DNA of 36,758 nucleotides, from the NCBI RefSeq assembly GCF_025642745.1, contig NZ_JANZKP010000033.1, positions 1 to 36,758 of the forward strand, read 5' to 3'. Under the pieces are notes generated by a model. It had not been told where the DNA came from and did not search any database. It saw only the letters and a list, made by a program, of their open reading frames with translations. Shown piece after piece: positions 7,524 through 15,609 of the stretch (position 1 is the first letter of the stretch; every line of letters begins with the position of its first letter). A program made the position numbers and the translations under genes. This DNA is from Cellulomonas sp. RIT-PI-Y (GTDB taxonomy: Bacteria > Actinomycetota > Actinomycetes > Actinomycetales > Cellulomonadaceae).

Positions 7524-10500
7524 ATGGACGAGTGGGGTCGGGGTACCCGGGGTGTGTCGGCGCTGGTGACCGCGGTGCTGGCGGCGACGCTGGCGTTGGC
7601 CGCGCCCGACGTCGCCGCGGCGATCGATCAGCGGCCGATGTCCGATGCGGATCGCCTCGCGCACGGCGCGGAGGTCGCGGCCGACCTCGACGAGACGACA
7701 CCAGTGGCCAGCCGTGACGGCGTCGTCGAGGCCGAGCCCCTCCCGGAGATGGCGCCGTCCAGGCCGGACCCGGCGGCCTGGCCGACCGAGACCGAGGTGG
7801 AGCTCACCCCCGAGGCCCCGGCGATCGGCGGTGAGGTGGTCAGCCTCGCATGGGCCGACGGAGCCGCCGCCGAGGTCGCGGCGCTGGCGGAATCGACGCT
7901 GGAACCGGCCACCCCGGACTCCTCGGACGTGGAGTCCGCCGCGGCGGATCGGGCTGCGGCCGGGCCTGCTGCCACGGCGGCGCCGACCGACGCTCCCCTG
8001 CCTGCCGAGCCCGCCGTCGATCCGGTCCGGGTCGAGGTGCTGGACCAGCAGTCCGCGTCCGACGCCGGAATCGACGGCGTCCTCCTGTCCGTGGAGAGCG
8101 ACGCCGCGACCGCCGACATCCCGGTCGACGTCACGGTGGACTACAACGCCTTCGCCGACGCGTTCGGCGGCGACTGGTCCTCGCGGCTGCAGCTGGTCAC
8201 GCTGCCGGAGTGCGCCGTGACCGACCCCGCGTCCGACGAGTGCCGGACGCGGACCCCGGTCGAGAGCACCAACGACGCCGAGGCCGGCACCGTCACCGCG
8301 ACCGTCACCCCGCGCGCCGCCCGGGTGATGGCCCTGGCCGCGGCGTCCTCGGGCTCGACCGGCAACTGGTCCGCGACCCCGCTGTCGCCGTCGGCCAGCT
8401 GGCAGGTCTCCGGTCAGACCGGTGACTTCAGCTGGTCGTACCCGATGCGGGTCGCCCCGGTCTCAGGCGGCCCGACCCCCGAGCTCGCGTTCTCCTACTC
8501 CTCCGGCTCGCTGGACGGTCGGGTCGCCTCGACCAACAACCAGACCTCCTGGGTCGGCGACGGATGGAACCTGGACTCCGGCTACATCGAGCGCAAGTAC
8601 CAGTCCTGTTCCGACGACATGGGCGGCAACGCCAACAACGCGGGCCGTCGCACCGGCGACCTGTGCTGGTTCAGCGACAATGCCGTGCTGTCCTTCGGCG
8701 GGTCGACCACCGAGCTGGTCAAGGATGCCGCCACCGGCACCTGGCGTGCGCAGTCCGACGACGGTTCGCGGATCGAGCACCTGACCGGGGGCTGGAACGA
8801 CGACAACGACGGTGAGTACTGGCGGGTGACCACCGGTGACGGCACGCAGTACTACTTCGGCCGGGGCAAGCGTTCCGCGAGCGACCCGCTGGAGCTGAAC
8901 TCCGCCTGGTCGGTGCCGGTCTACGGCAACCACCCCGGCGACCCGTGCTACGCCGCGGACTACGCGTCCTCGGTCTGCACCCAGACCTGGCGCTGGAACC
9001 TGGAGTACGTCGTCGACACCTCCGGCAACACGCTGACCTACGTGTACGAGAAGGAGACCAACAACTACGGCCGGAACCTGAACCAGGCGGTCTCCAGCTA
9101 CGTCCGGGGCGGGTACCTCAACCGGATCGAGTACGGGCAGCGTGCGGGTTCCGAGTCCGCCTCGCAGGCCCCGGCGCGGGTCGAGTTCACCGTCGCCGAG
9201 CGATGCCTGCCGTCCGGTGGGATCACCTGCGACCCCGCCCAGCTCACCGAGGCCAATGCCACGTCCTGGCCGGACGTGCCCTTCGATCTGATCTGCACCT
9301 CCACCAGCAGCTGCCCGGACCAGACCTCGCCCTCCTTCTTCACCCGGAAGCGCCTCACCAGCGTGAAGACGCGCGTGCTGGTCGGGTCGGCCTACCAGGA
9401 CATCGACGCCTGGAACCTGCGGCACACCTTCCCGGACACCGGTGACCGCACCAGTTCCGCGCTCTGGCTGGACGGCATCACGCACCAGGGGCTGGTCGGC
9501 TCGACCCTCACCCTGCCCGAGGTGACCTTCCGCGGTGAGCAGATGGCCAACCGGGTCGACACCCTGGGCGACGCGGGACCGCCGATGAACCGCTACCGGG
9601 TCACCGCGATCAGCGCCGAGGCCGGCGGCACCACGACCATCAACTACTCCGCCCCCGACTGCACCTCGGGTGACCTGCCCACCGCGGCGGACAGCAACAC
9701 CCGGCGCTGCTTTCCGATCTCGTGGCAGCCCGAGGGCACCGGCCCGGAGATCCAGGAGTACTTCCACAAGTACGTCGTCGACACCGTCGTCGAGAACCCG
9801 AACGACGAGGTCAGCGCGGCGGTCGAGACCGCGTACCGCTACATCGGCGAACCGGCCTGGCACTACGACGACAGCCCGTTCACCGCGGTGGCGCACCGCA
9901 CCTGGAGCGAGTTCCGCGGCTACGCGGCCGTGGACGTCATCACCGGCTCGCCGATGCAGCAGCGATCCCAGGTGCGGACCCGGTACTTCCGCGGCATGGA
10001 CGGCGACCGGCTCGCGTCCGGCGGCGCCCGCCAGGTCGCGGTCGACGGCATCACCGACACCGAGCGTCTGAACGGCTTCGTGCGGGAGGAGATCACCTAC
10101 AACGGGATCGACGGACCGGAGATCGGCGGCACGGTCACCACCCCGTGGATCTCCGCGGCCACCGCGACCGGCGCCGACGGCACTCGAGCCGCCTTCCTCC
10201 GGCCCGGCACCGTCGAGGAACGCACCGTCGCCCCCGCCCTGCCCGGGGGCGTGCGGACCACGCGCACCGTCACGACCTATGAGACCGGCTACGGCCTCCC
10301 CACGCAGATCGACGACCAGGGCGACACCAGCACCGCCGCCGACGACCGGTGCGTCCGGACCGAGTACGCGCAGAACCCCACCGCCTTCATCGTCTCCACC
10401 GCCAAGCGGGTCGAGACGGTGTCCGTGAGCTGCACGACCGCGCCCACCCGCCCCCGGGACGTGATCTCCGACGAGCGCACGTTCTACGACGGCGGCGCCT

Positions 10501-13500
10501 TCGGCGTGGCGCCGACCCGCGGTCTGCCGACCACCTCCCAGGTCGTCTCCGCCTTCTCCGGCACCACACCGACCTACGTCACGACCAGCACCACGACCTA
10601 CGACGCCCTCGGCCGGCCCACGGTCGCCACCGACGCGATGGGCCGGGCCTCCACGACGGCCTACACCGGCACTGGAGGGGTGGTGACGGGCACCACCGTC
10701 ACCGCCCCCGACCCGGACGGCACCGGCCCGATCACCGCGGGCGTCACCACCGCGGTGCTGAACCCGGCCTGGGGCTCGATGGTCAAGACCACCGACCCGA
10801 ACGGCAAGGTCACCTCCGCCACCTTCGACGCGCTCGGCCGGACCACCGCGGTCTGGAACCCGGGCCGTGCCCAAGGCAGCGCCAGCGCGCACACCACCTA
10901 CGAGTACACGATCTCCAAGACCGCACCGAACACGGTCACCACCAAGACCCTCGCCGCCGACGAGACCTATCTGACCAGCGTCGCCCTCTACGACGGCATG
11001 CTCCGACCCCGCCAGACCCAGTCGCCCTCGGCGGCCAGGGACACCCCCGGCCGGATCATCACCGACACCTTCTACGACAGCCGCGGCAACGTGGCCTGGT
11101 CGAACGGGTCGTGGTTCGCCAGCGGAGCCGTGGGCACGACCCTGGTCGTCCCGACCACCGCGGTCCCCAGCCGCACCCGCTACCTCTACGACGGTGCTGG
11201 CCGCGGCACGGTCACGATCACCGACGTCGGGGAGCAGGAGCGCTGGCGCACCACCACCAGCTACGGCGGCGACCGCGTCACCGTCGACCCCCCGCAGGGC
11301 GGCACCGCGCAGACCACCATCTCCGACGCCCGCGGCAACACCACCGAGCTGCGCCAGTACCTCGGCGGTCACCCGACCGGTGACTTCCGCACCGTGAGCT
11401 ACGGCTACGACCGGGCCGGGAACCTCACGTCGGTCAAGGACTCCGCCGGGAACGCCTGGTCGTACACCTACGACCTGCGCGGCCGGCAGCTCACCGCGAC
11501 CGACCCGGACAAGGGCGCCACGACCACCACCTACGACGAGGCCGGGTTGGTCCGCACCACCACGGACGCTCGCGGCACCACGCTCTACACCGTGCGCGAC
11601 CAGCTCGGCCGCCAGACCGAGCTCCGCGACGGCACCGCCACCGGGACCCTGCGCGCCAAGTGGACCTACGACACCCTGCTGAAGGGACAGCTCACCTCGT
11701 CGACGCGGTACTCCGGCACGGCGGCCTACGTCACCGCGGTCACCGGTTATGACGACGCCGGCCGACCGCTGGGCGCCTCGGTGACGCTGCCCAGCGCCGA
11801 AGGCACCCTGGCCGGCACGTACACCACGAGCTACACCTATACGGCCGACGGCCAGGTCAAGTCCATGAAGCTGCCCGCGGGCGGCGGACTGGGTGCCGAG
11901 ACCGTCACCACCCGGTTCGACTCCCTGTCCCGGCCCGAGTGGATGTCCGGCGGCCTCGGCTGGGGTGTCTACGTCGCCGACACCGTCTACGACGTCTATG
12001 GCGAACCGTTGCGCTACGACCTGGGCAACACCTACGCGTTCTTCCTCAACTACTCCTACGAGGAGGGCACGCGCCGACTGCAGAAGACCTGGGTCGAGCG
12101 TGAGGGCGTCGGTGGTCTGGACATGGACCTCACCTACACCTACGACGCGTCGGGCAACCCGACCTCGGTCGTGGACCGCCCCACCGGCAAACCGGTCGAC
12201 GCCCAGTGCTTCGCCTACGACGGCCTGCGCCAGCTCACCTCGGCCTGGACCCCGGCGAACTCCGACTGCAGCGCCGCGAAGTCGGCGACCACGCTCGGCG
12301 GCCCGGCACCGTACTGGACCGACTACGCGATCGACGCCGCCGGCAACCGGTCCAGTGAGACCACCCACACCACCGCCGGGGACACCACCCGCACCTACGC
12401 CTACCCGGCCACCGGCGCGGTGCGTCCGCACGCGGTCTCCACGGTCAAGCAGACCGGCGCGGCAGGTGCGACCACCAGCTCCTACGCCTACGACGCCACG
12501 GGTAACACCACGACCCGCAACGTCGCTGGCAAGACCGGTCAGACCCTCAAGTGGGATGCCGAGGGTCGCCTGGAATCGATCGCGCAGGGCACCAGCACGG
12601 TCATGCAGGCGCTCTACACCGCCGACGGCGACCGCCTGATCCGTCGCGAGAACGGCGTCGTGACGGTCTACCTGCCCGGCGGCCAGGAGATCTCTCTGAC
12701 CACCGCCACCAAGGCGGTCAAGGCCACCCGCTACTACGGCTTCAACGGCCAGACCCTCGCCATGCGCACCGGCACCTCGGGCTCCACGGTCAGTTCGCTC
12801 ATCTCCGACCCGCACCAGACCGCGTCGATGGCGATCGCCAACACGACCAAGGTCATCACCCAGCGCCGCACAGACCCGTACGGGAACACCCGGGGCACCG
12901 CCGCGGCATGGCCAGGCGATCACGGGTTCATGAACAAGGTCCAGGACGCCAGCGGCCTCACCCAGGTTGGGGCGCGGTACTACGACGCCTTGATCGGGCG
13001 GTTCGCGTCCGTGGACCCGGTGTTCGACCAGTCGGCGCCGCAGTCGTGGGGGTCGTACTCCTACGCGGACAACAACCCGGTCACGTCATGGGACCCGACG
13101 GGGATGCGGTCCTGGTGGGGGCAGCGCTGGCACAACCTGAAGAACCAGATCCGGACTGTCGGCAACTTCGCCACCAAGTACCAGGCCGAGATCGTCGGCG
13201 TGGTGGTCGGCGGCGTGGTGACCGCGGGTTGCTTGGCCGCGACATCGGGTACCGGTTCGGTCGGGTGTCTTGCCCTTGGTGGAGCCGCCGGCGGAGCGGC
13301 GACCAACTTGTGGCGGTCGAAGGTGCAGAAGACCCAACCGTTCTCCTGGCGGTCGTTGGCCAGAGACACGGCTATTGGCGGAGTGATCGGTGCTGTGGCC
13401 GGCCCCGCGTCTGGCGCGGCTCGATCTGTGACCTCGGCCGTAGTGAGTCGTGTCGCACCGGCTGTGGCCTCGAGGATCGCCGCCCAGCGGGCGGCGACCA

Positions 13501-13949
13501 CGGTCATCGCTGGGCAACTCAGCCGTTCAGAGTTGAGTACCGGAGCTCGGGCGGTCGCCACCCGCTCGGCGCCCTCCGCGATGAAACCAAGTTCCGGCGC
13601 TGGCGACGCTGCGAGCGGCGGAGGCGACCTCACTCGAGTGGGGCGATGGATGTCGGCTGACGAGCACGGGGCCATGGCGGCGACGGGTAATGTCCAAGTC
13701 GGAGGTAGCGGTACAACCTATGTTGCTAGACCGCCTAGCATGACGGCCTTCCAGAGACAGGCGCCCTCCGGTAGCCTTTATGTAGAGTTCGACGTCCCGA
13801 CCGGTTCGTTGAGGCCTGCAGGTCAGCCGGAATGGGCCCAGATCCCGAGTCCGGACCATTTGCTTTATGGACGACTGGCTGAACGGACCGGTGTCCCTCT
13901 CCAGTCGCCTGTGCCCGCATGCAACATTGTGGTGGTGGGATCATGCTGA
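7524..13949 (+). CDS. Secreted Rhs polymorphic toxin with C-terminal TreTu-like ADP-ribosyltransferase domain
   Basis: The 2141-residue protein starts at an ATG after AGGGGAG. A Sec-type signal peptide (hydrophobic core, VAAA near residue 35) is followed by an acidic variable region to about 275 and a beta-rich N-terminal Rhs shell segment from GNWSATPLSP (about 279). YD repeats such as TTYDALGRPT and YGYDRAGNLT run from roughly 1020 to 1700. The Rhs core then reads VGARYYDALIGRF.SVDP...YADNNPV..WDPTGM (about 1812-1861), after which the toxin is normally cleaved. A glycine/alanine-rich hydrophobic linker (1870-2000) leads to the tip, 2036-2141: RVGRWMSADEHGAM, SGTTYVA, SGSLYVEFDVP, ending in Cys. 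I recognise the tip as the TreTu type, which ADP-ribosylates EF-Tu in Salmonella. Candidate catalytic residues are R2041, T2064-Y2066 and E2088. Base composition of the tip is less GC-rich than the shell. The target in this organism's rivals is inferred. Confidence 0.9.
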   Translation: MDEWGRGTRGVSALVTAVLAATLALAAPDVAAAIDQRPMSDADRLAHGAEVAADLDETTPVASRDGVVEAEPLPEMAPSRPDPAAWPTETEVELTPEAPAIGGEVVSLAWADGAAAEVAALAESTLEPATPDSSDVESAAADRAAAGPAATAAPTDAPLPAEPAVDPVRVEVLDQQSASDAGIDGVLLSVESDAATADIPVDVTVDYNAFADAFGGDWSSRLQLVTLPECAVTDPASDECRTRTPVESTNDAEAGTVTATVTPRAARVMALAAASSGSTGNWSATPLSPSASWQVSGQTGDFSWSYPMRVAPVSGGPTPELAFSYSSGSLDGRVASTNNQTSWVGDGWNLDSGYIERKYQSCSDDMGGNANNAGRRTGDLCWFSDNAVLSFGGSTTELVKDAATGTWRAQSDDGSRIEHLTGGWNDDNDGEYWRVTTGDGTQYYFGRGKRSASDPLELNSAWSVPVYGNHPGDPCYAADYASSVCTQTWRWNLEYVVDTSGNTLTYVYEKETNNYGRNLNQAVSSYVRGGYLNRIEYGQRAGSESASQAPARVEFTVAERCLPSGGITCDPAQLTEANATSWPDVPFDLICTSTSSCPDQTSPSFFTRKRLTSVKTRVLVGSAYQDIDAWNLRHTFPDTGDRTSSALWLDGITHQGLVGSTLTLPEVTFRGEQMANRVDTLGDAGPPMNRYRVTAISAEAGGTTTINYSAPDCTSGDLPTAADSNTRRCFPISWQPEGTGPEIQEYFHKYVVDTVVENPNDEVSAAVETAYRYIGEPAWHYDDSPFTAVAHRTWSEFRGYAAVDVITGSPMQQRSQVRTRYFRGMDGDRLASGGARQVAVDGITDTERLNGFVREEITYNGIDGPEIGGTVTTPWISAATATGADGTRAAFLRPGTVEERTVAPALPGGVRTTRTVTTYETGYGLPTQIDDQGDTSTAADDRCVRTEYAQNPTAFIVSTAKRVETVSVSCTTAPTRPRDVISDERTFYDGGAFGVAPTRGLPTTSQVVSAFSGTTPTYVTTSTTTYDALGRPTVATDAMGRASTTAYTGTGGVVTGTTVTAPDPDGTGPITAGVTTAVLNPAWGSMVKTTDPNGKVTSATFDALGRTTAVWNPGRAQGSASAHTTYEYTISKTAPNTVTTKTLAADETYLTSVALYDGMLRPRQTQSPSAARDTPGRIITDTFYDSRGNVAWSNGSWFASGAVGTTLVVPTTAVPSRTRYLYDGAGRGTVTITDVGEQERWRTTTSYGGDRVTVDPPQGGTAQTTISDARGNTTELRQYLGGHPTGDFRTVSYGYDRAGNLTSVKDSAGNAWSYTYDLRGRQLTATDPDKGATTTTYDEAGLVRTTTDARGTTLYTVRDQLGRQTELRDGTATGTLRAKWTYDTLLKGQLTSSTRYSGTAAYVTAVTGYDDAGRPLGASVTLPSAEGTLAGTYTTSYTYTADGQVKSMKLPAGGGLGAETVTTRFDSLSRPEWMSGGLGWGVYVADTVYDVYGEPLRYDLGNTYAFFLNYSYEEGTRRLQKTWVEREGVGGLDMDLTYTYDASGNPTSVVDRPTGKPVDAQCFAYDGLRQLTSAWTPANSDCSAAKSATTLGGPAPYWTDYAIDAAGNRSSETTHTTAGDTTRTYAYPATGAVRPHAVSTVKQTGAAGATTSSYAYDATGNTTTRNVAGKTGQTLKWDAEGRLESIAQGTSTVMQALYTADGDRLIRRENGVVTVYLPGGQEISLTTATKAVKATRYYGFNGQTLAMRTGTSGSTVSSLISDPHQTASMAIANTTKVITQRRTDPYGNTRGTAAAWPGDHGFMNKVQDASGLTQVGARYYDALIGRFASVDPVFDQSAPQSWGSYSYADNNPVTSWDPTGMRSWWGQRWHNLKNQIRTVGNFATKYQAEIVGVVVGGVVTAGCLAATSGTGSVGCLALGGAAGGAATNLWRSKVQKTQPFSWRSLARDTAIGGVIGAVAGPASGAARSVTSAVVSRVAPAVASRIAAQRAATTVIAGQLSRSELSTGARAVATRSAPSAMKPSSGAGDAASGGGDLTRVGRWMSADEHGAMAATGNVQVGGSGTTYVARPPSMTAFQRQAPSGSLYVEFDVPTGSLRPAGQPEWAQIPSPDHLLYGRLAERTGVPLQSPVPACNIVVVGSC

Positions 13950-14260
13950 ATCTTATCGAGTCCATGGCGCGTTGGTTCGACGAAAACTCAAGTGCTGAGG
14001 GTGTGCGTGCCTCTTACCGAGAAGGTCCTGTCGACAGGCCCAAAAGATCGGCTCAAATTGGATTTGAGACGGCTGCCTCCCTGGCATCGGTAGCCGTGTG
14101 GGAGAGTGGCGAGCTGGAAGCTGAGGTTCTTGTTGTTGAGAGCCTGGAAAGGGTTCTGGTAATTTCAATGGTGGTTTCAACGCCTGCGTCGATGATTCAA
14201 ATTATCGAGCGTGTAATGGAGGCCACGCGGGCCGCTTCGGGACCGTCGAACGAGAACTAG
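13943..14260 (+). CDS. Probable TriTu-type immunity protein to the Rhs toxin
   Basis: The 105-residue cytoplasmic protein has no signal peptide or membrane segment. Its ATG overlaps the toxin stop (ATGCTGA), so translation is coupled and immunity is made with the toxin. A frame extension to 13919 adds eight residues but lies inside the toxin gene, and GGTGGTGGGA serves as ribosome binding site for the ATG chosen. The C-terminal half, AVWESGELEAEVLVVE followed by hydrophobic strands and a helix (MIQIIERVMEA), fits the small alpha/beta immunity family found beside TreTu-like toxins, as I recall it. It should bind the toxin domain and block NAD or target access. The identity rests mostly on position and size, with moderate sequence support. 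The low GC is shared with the toxin tip. Confidence 0.75.
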   Translation: MLNLIESMARWFDENSSAEGVRASYREGPVDRPKRSAQIGFETAASLASVAVWESGELEAEVLVVESLERVLVISMVVSTPASMIQIIERVMEATRAASGPSNEN

Positions 14261-14565
14261 TTCGTCTGCAGATAGTCGGTTTTTGCTACCGTCCAACGCA
14301 TGGAAACAGTCGGATAATTAGCAGCGGCGCTCAGTATCGACGAACTCGCAGATTTCTCTTCCGAGACGCCCCTTTTGAATTGTTCATGATCGATCCGGTT
14401 GCCGCGATGCGATGGGCTGAGCTGTGGGTGACTCGCGGTGGGGGAGCGGGGGTCGGGATCGATCTTGCGGCGATGTCGGAGCCTCTGGCCGAGGATGCCG
14501 ACGATGCGCTGAGCGCGCGCTGAGATCAGGTCGAGCTCGCGCCGACCGCGACAGAAGGAGCGGCG
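14261..14565 (+). other. AT-richer gap after the immunity gene, possible remnant of a displaced cassette
   Basis: No convincing intact gene is seen in these 305 bases. One frame stays open from about 14137 to 14523 without a usable start until ATG 14386. From there it encodes 45 residues starting MIDPVAAMRWAELWVTRGG and ending in TGA at 14521-14523. Upstream of that ATG the frame reads FRDAPFELF, so this could be the tail of a decayed toxin or immunity gene. The first half (14261-14400) is clearly AT-richer than the window average. A chance ORF is also possible. Confidence 0.35.
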
Positions 14566-14802
14566 TTGACGGTGGCGGCCGAAGCCGCTCGCGACGTGAC
14601 GGAGGGCCGCGCCGACCCGATCACAGCCGCACGGAGGATCTGGCGAATTGCGCGGCTCGCGCCCTTAGGAGCCCCGGTTACGGGTTTCGTCGGGCTGCCG
14701 AGTGAGTGGGAGGACGGTGCGGAGCACCGCGGCGCTTATGAGGCCTGCATCGGGCATGACGCAGGCCCCGCTCGCCGCCGCACCGTGATCACGCGGTACT
14801 AG
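14566..14802 (+). CDS. Small orphan immunity-like protein of unknown function
   Basis: The 78-residue protein starts at TTG, 5 nt after a strong AGAAGGAG ribosome binding site (14553-14560). The N-terminal 50 residues (AAEAARDVTEGRADPITAARRIWRI..., then GFVGLPSEWED) look like small helical hypothetical proteins often found next to toxins in actinobacteria. The last roughly 18 residues (GPARRRTVITRY) look unlike protein, and the gene overlaps the 3' end of the convergent glycosylase gene by 4 nt. It may therefore be a C-terminally damaged member. Its position after an Rhs toxin/immunity pair suggests an orphan immunity gene left from an earlier toxin tip, but no function is demonstrated. Confidence 0.5.
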   Translation: MTVAAEAARDVTEGRADPITAARRIWRIARLAPLGAPVTGFVGLPSEWEDGAEHRGAYEACIGHDAGPARRRTVITRY

Positions 14803-15416
14803 TCGGTCGCCCGCACCACCGGGCACCCCGCCAGGTGGTCGTCCACCATCCCGCACGCCTGCATCGCCGCATACGCCGTCGTCGGCCCCACGAACCGGAA
14901 CCCGGCCTTCTTCAGCTCCTTCGCCAGCGCCGTCGACGCCGGGGTGACCGCCGGCACCTCGGCGAACGAGCCCGGTCGCACCCGCTGGTCCTCCGGGGTC
15001 GCGTGCGACCAGAAGATCGCGTCGAGGCTGCCACCCGCTGCCTGCAGTGCGAGCAGGGCCTGCGCGTTCGCGATCGTCGCGAGGATCTTGGCCCGGTTCC
15101 GGATGATCCCGGCATCGGCCATCAGCCGCTCGACGTCGTGCTCGTCGTAGCCCGCGACGACGGCCGGGTCGAAGTCCGCGAACGCCGCGCGGAAGCCGTC
15201 CCGCTTGCGCAGCACGGTGATCCACGACAGCCCGGACTGGAACGCCTCCAGCGACATCCGCTCGTAGAGCTCGCGGTCGCCGTGCACCGGCACGCCCCAC
15301 TCCTCGTCGTGGTAGCGCTCGTACAGCGGGTCGCCGTCGCCGAAGCACCGTGCCCCGCTGGGCTGCCCGTCGGCGGTGACGGCGGAGACGGGGTGCTGGA
15401 CGGCGTCGCTGGTCAT
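14799..15416 (-). CDS. tag: DNA-3-methyladenine glycosylase I
   Basis: The 205-residue protein matches E. coli Tag along its length. It excises 3-methyladenine from alkylated DNA as the first step of base excision repair. The Zn-snap ligands are all present: C24 in GARCFGDGD, H36 in YERYHDEEWGVP, and H194 and C198 in MVDDHLAGC. The helix-hairpin-helix-like core shows AFQSGLSWITVLRKR and DAGIIRNRAKI. The family-typical LKKAGFRFVGPTTAYAAMQACG is also intact. The ATG at 15416 gives an N-terminus with about 20 extra residues before the Cys motif. An upstream in-frame codon at 15443 would add nine more and is less likely. It is a single gene, convergent with the orphan small gene and divergent from the MHS transporter. 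Confidence 0.95.
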   Translation of the reverse strand: MTSDAVQHPVSAVTADGQPSGARCFGDGDPLYERYHDEEWGVPVHGDRELYERMSLEAFQSGLSWITVLRKRDGFRAAFADFDPAVVAGYDEHDVERLMADAGIIRNRAKILATIANAQALLALQAAGGSLDAIFWSHATPEDQRVRPGSFAEVPAVTPASTALAKELKKAGFRFVGPTTAYAAMQACGMVDDHLAGCPVVRATD

Positions 15417-15456
15417 GGGCCCAGGGTGCCGCACCCCTCCCACATTCCAGATGATG

Positions 15457-15504
15457 GACAGATGTGGTCTGTCAGTTGAGACAAATCGCCACCGGGGCTA
15501 CTGT
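15457..15504 (+). promoter_or_regulatory. Promoter with adjoining inverted-repeat operator for the MHS transporter
   Basis: TTGAGA (15476-15481) and TACTGT (15499-15504) are separated by exactly 17 bp, a good vegetative-type promoter about 105 bp before the transporter start. Immediately upstream, GACAGA-TGTGG-TCTGTC (15457-15473) is a perfect 6-bp inverted repeat with a 5-bp spacer, ending 2 bp before the -35 box. This is placed like a regulator binding site. No regulator gene is adjacent, so the protein is unknown. Confidence 0.55.
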
Positions 15505-15609
15505 CGCAAGCCGCGCACGACTCCGATCCACGCCGCCCCCGCGGACCCGCCCGGTAGGACCTGCGATGCCGGTGCGCGAACCGTCCACGACCCGGGGAGT
15601 AGCCCGCAC

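Noticed and set aside
10570..12700. YD repeats considered as a DNA repeat array
   Set aside because: The repeats are recognisable in protein but too diverged in DNA to count as tandem repeats or CRISPR; no regular spacers are seen.
8463..12923. A 1486-codon minus-strand open frame opposite the Rhs gene
   Set aside because: It has Gly/Val/Arg/Asp-rich composition without motifs and lies fully antisense to the YD-repeat region, which has clear homology on the plus strand.
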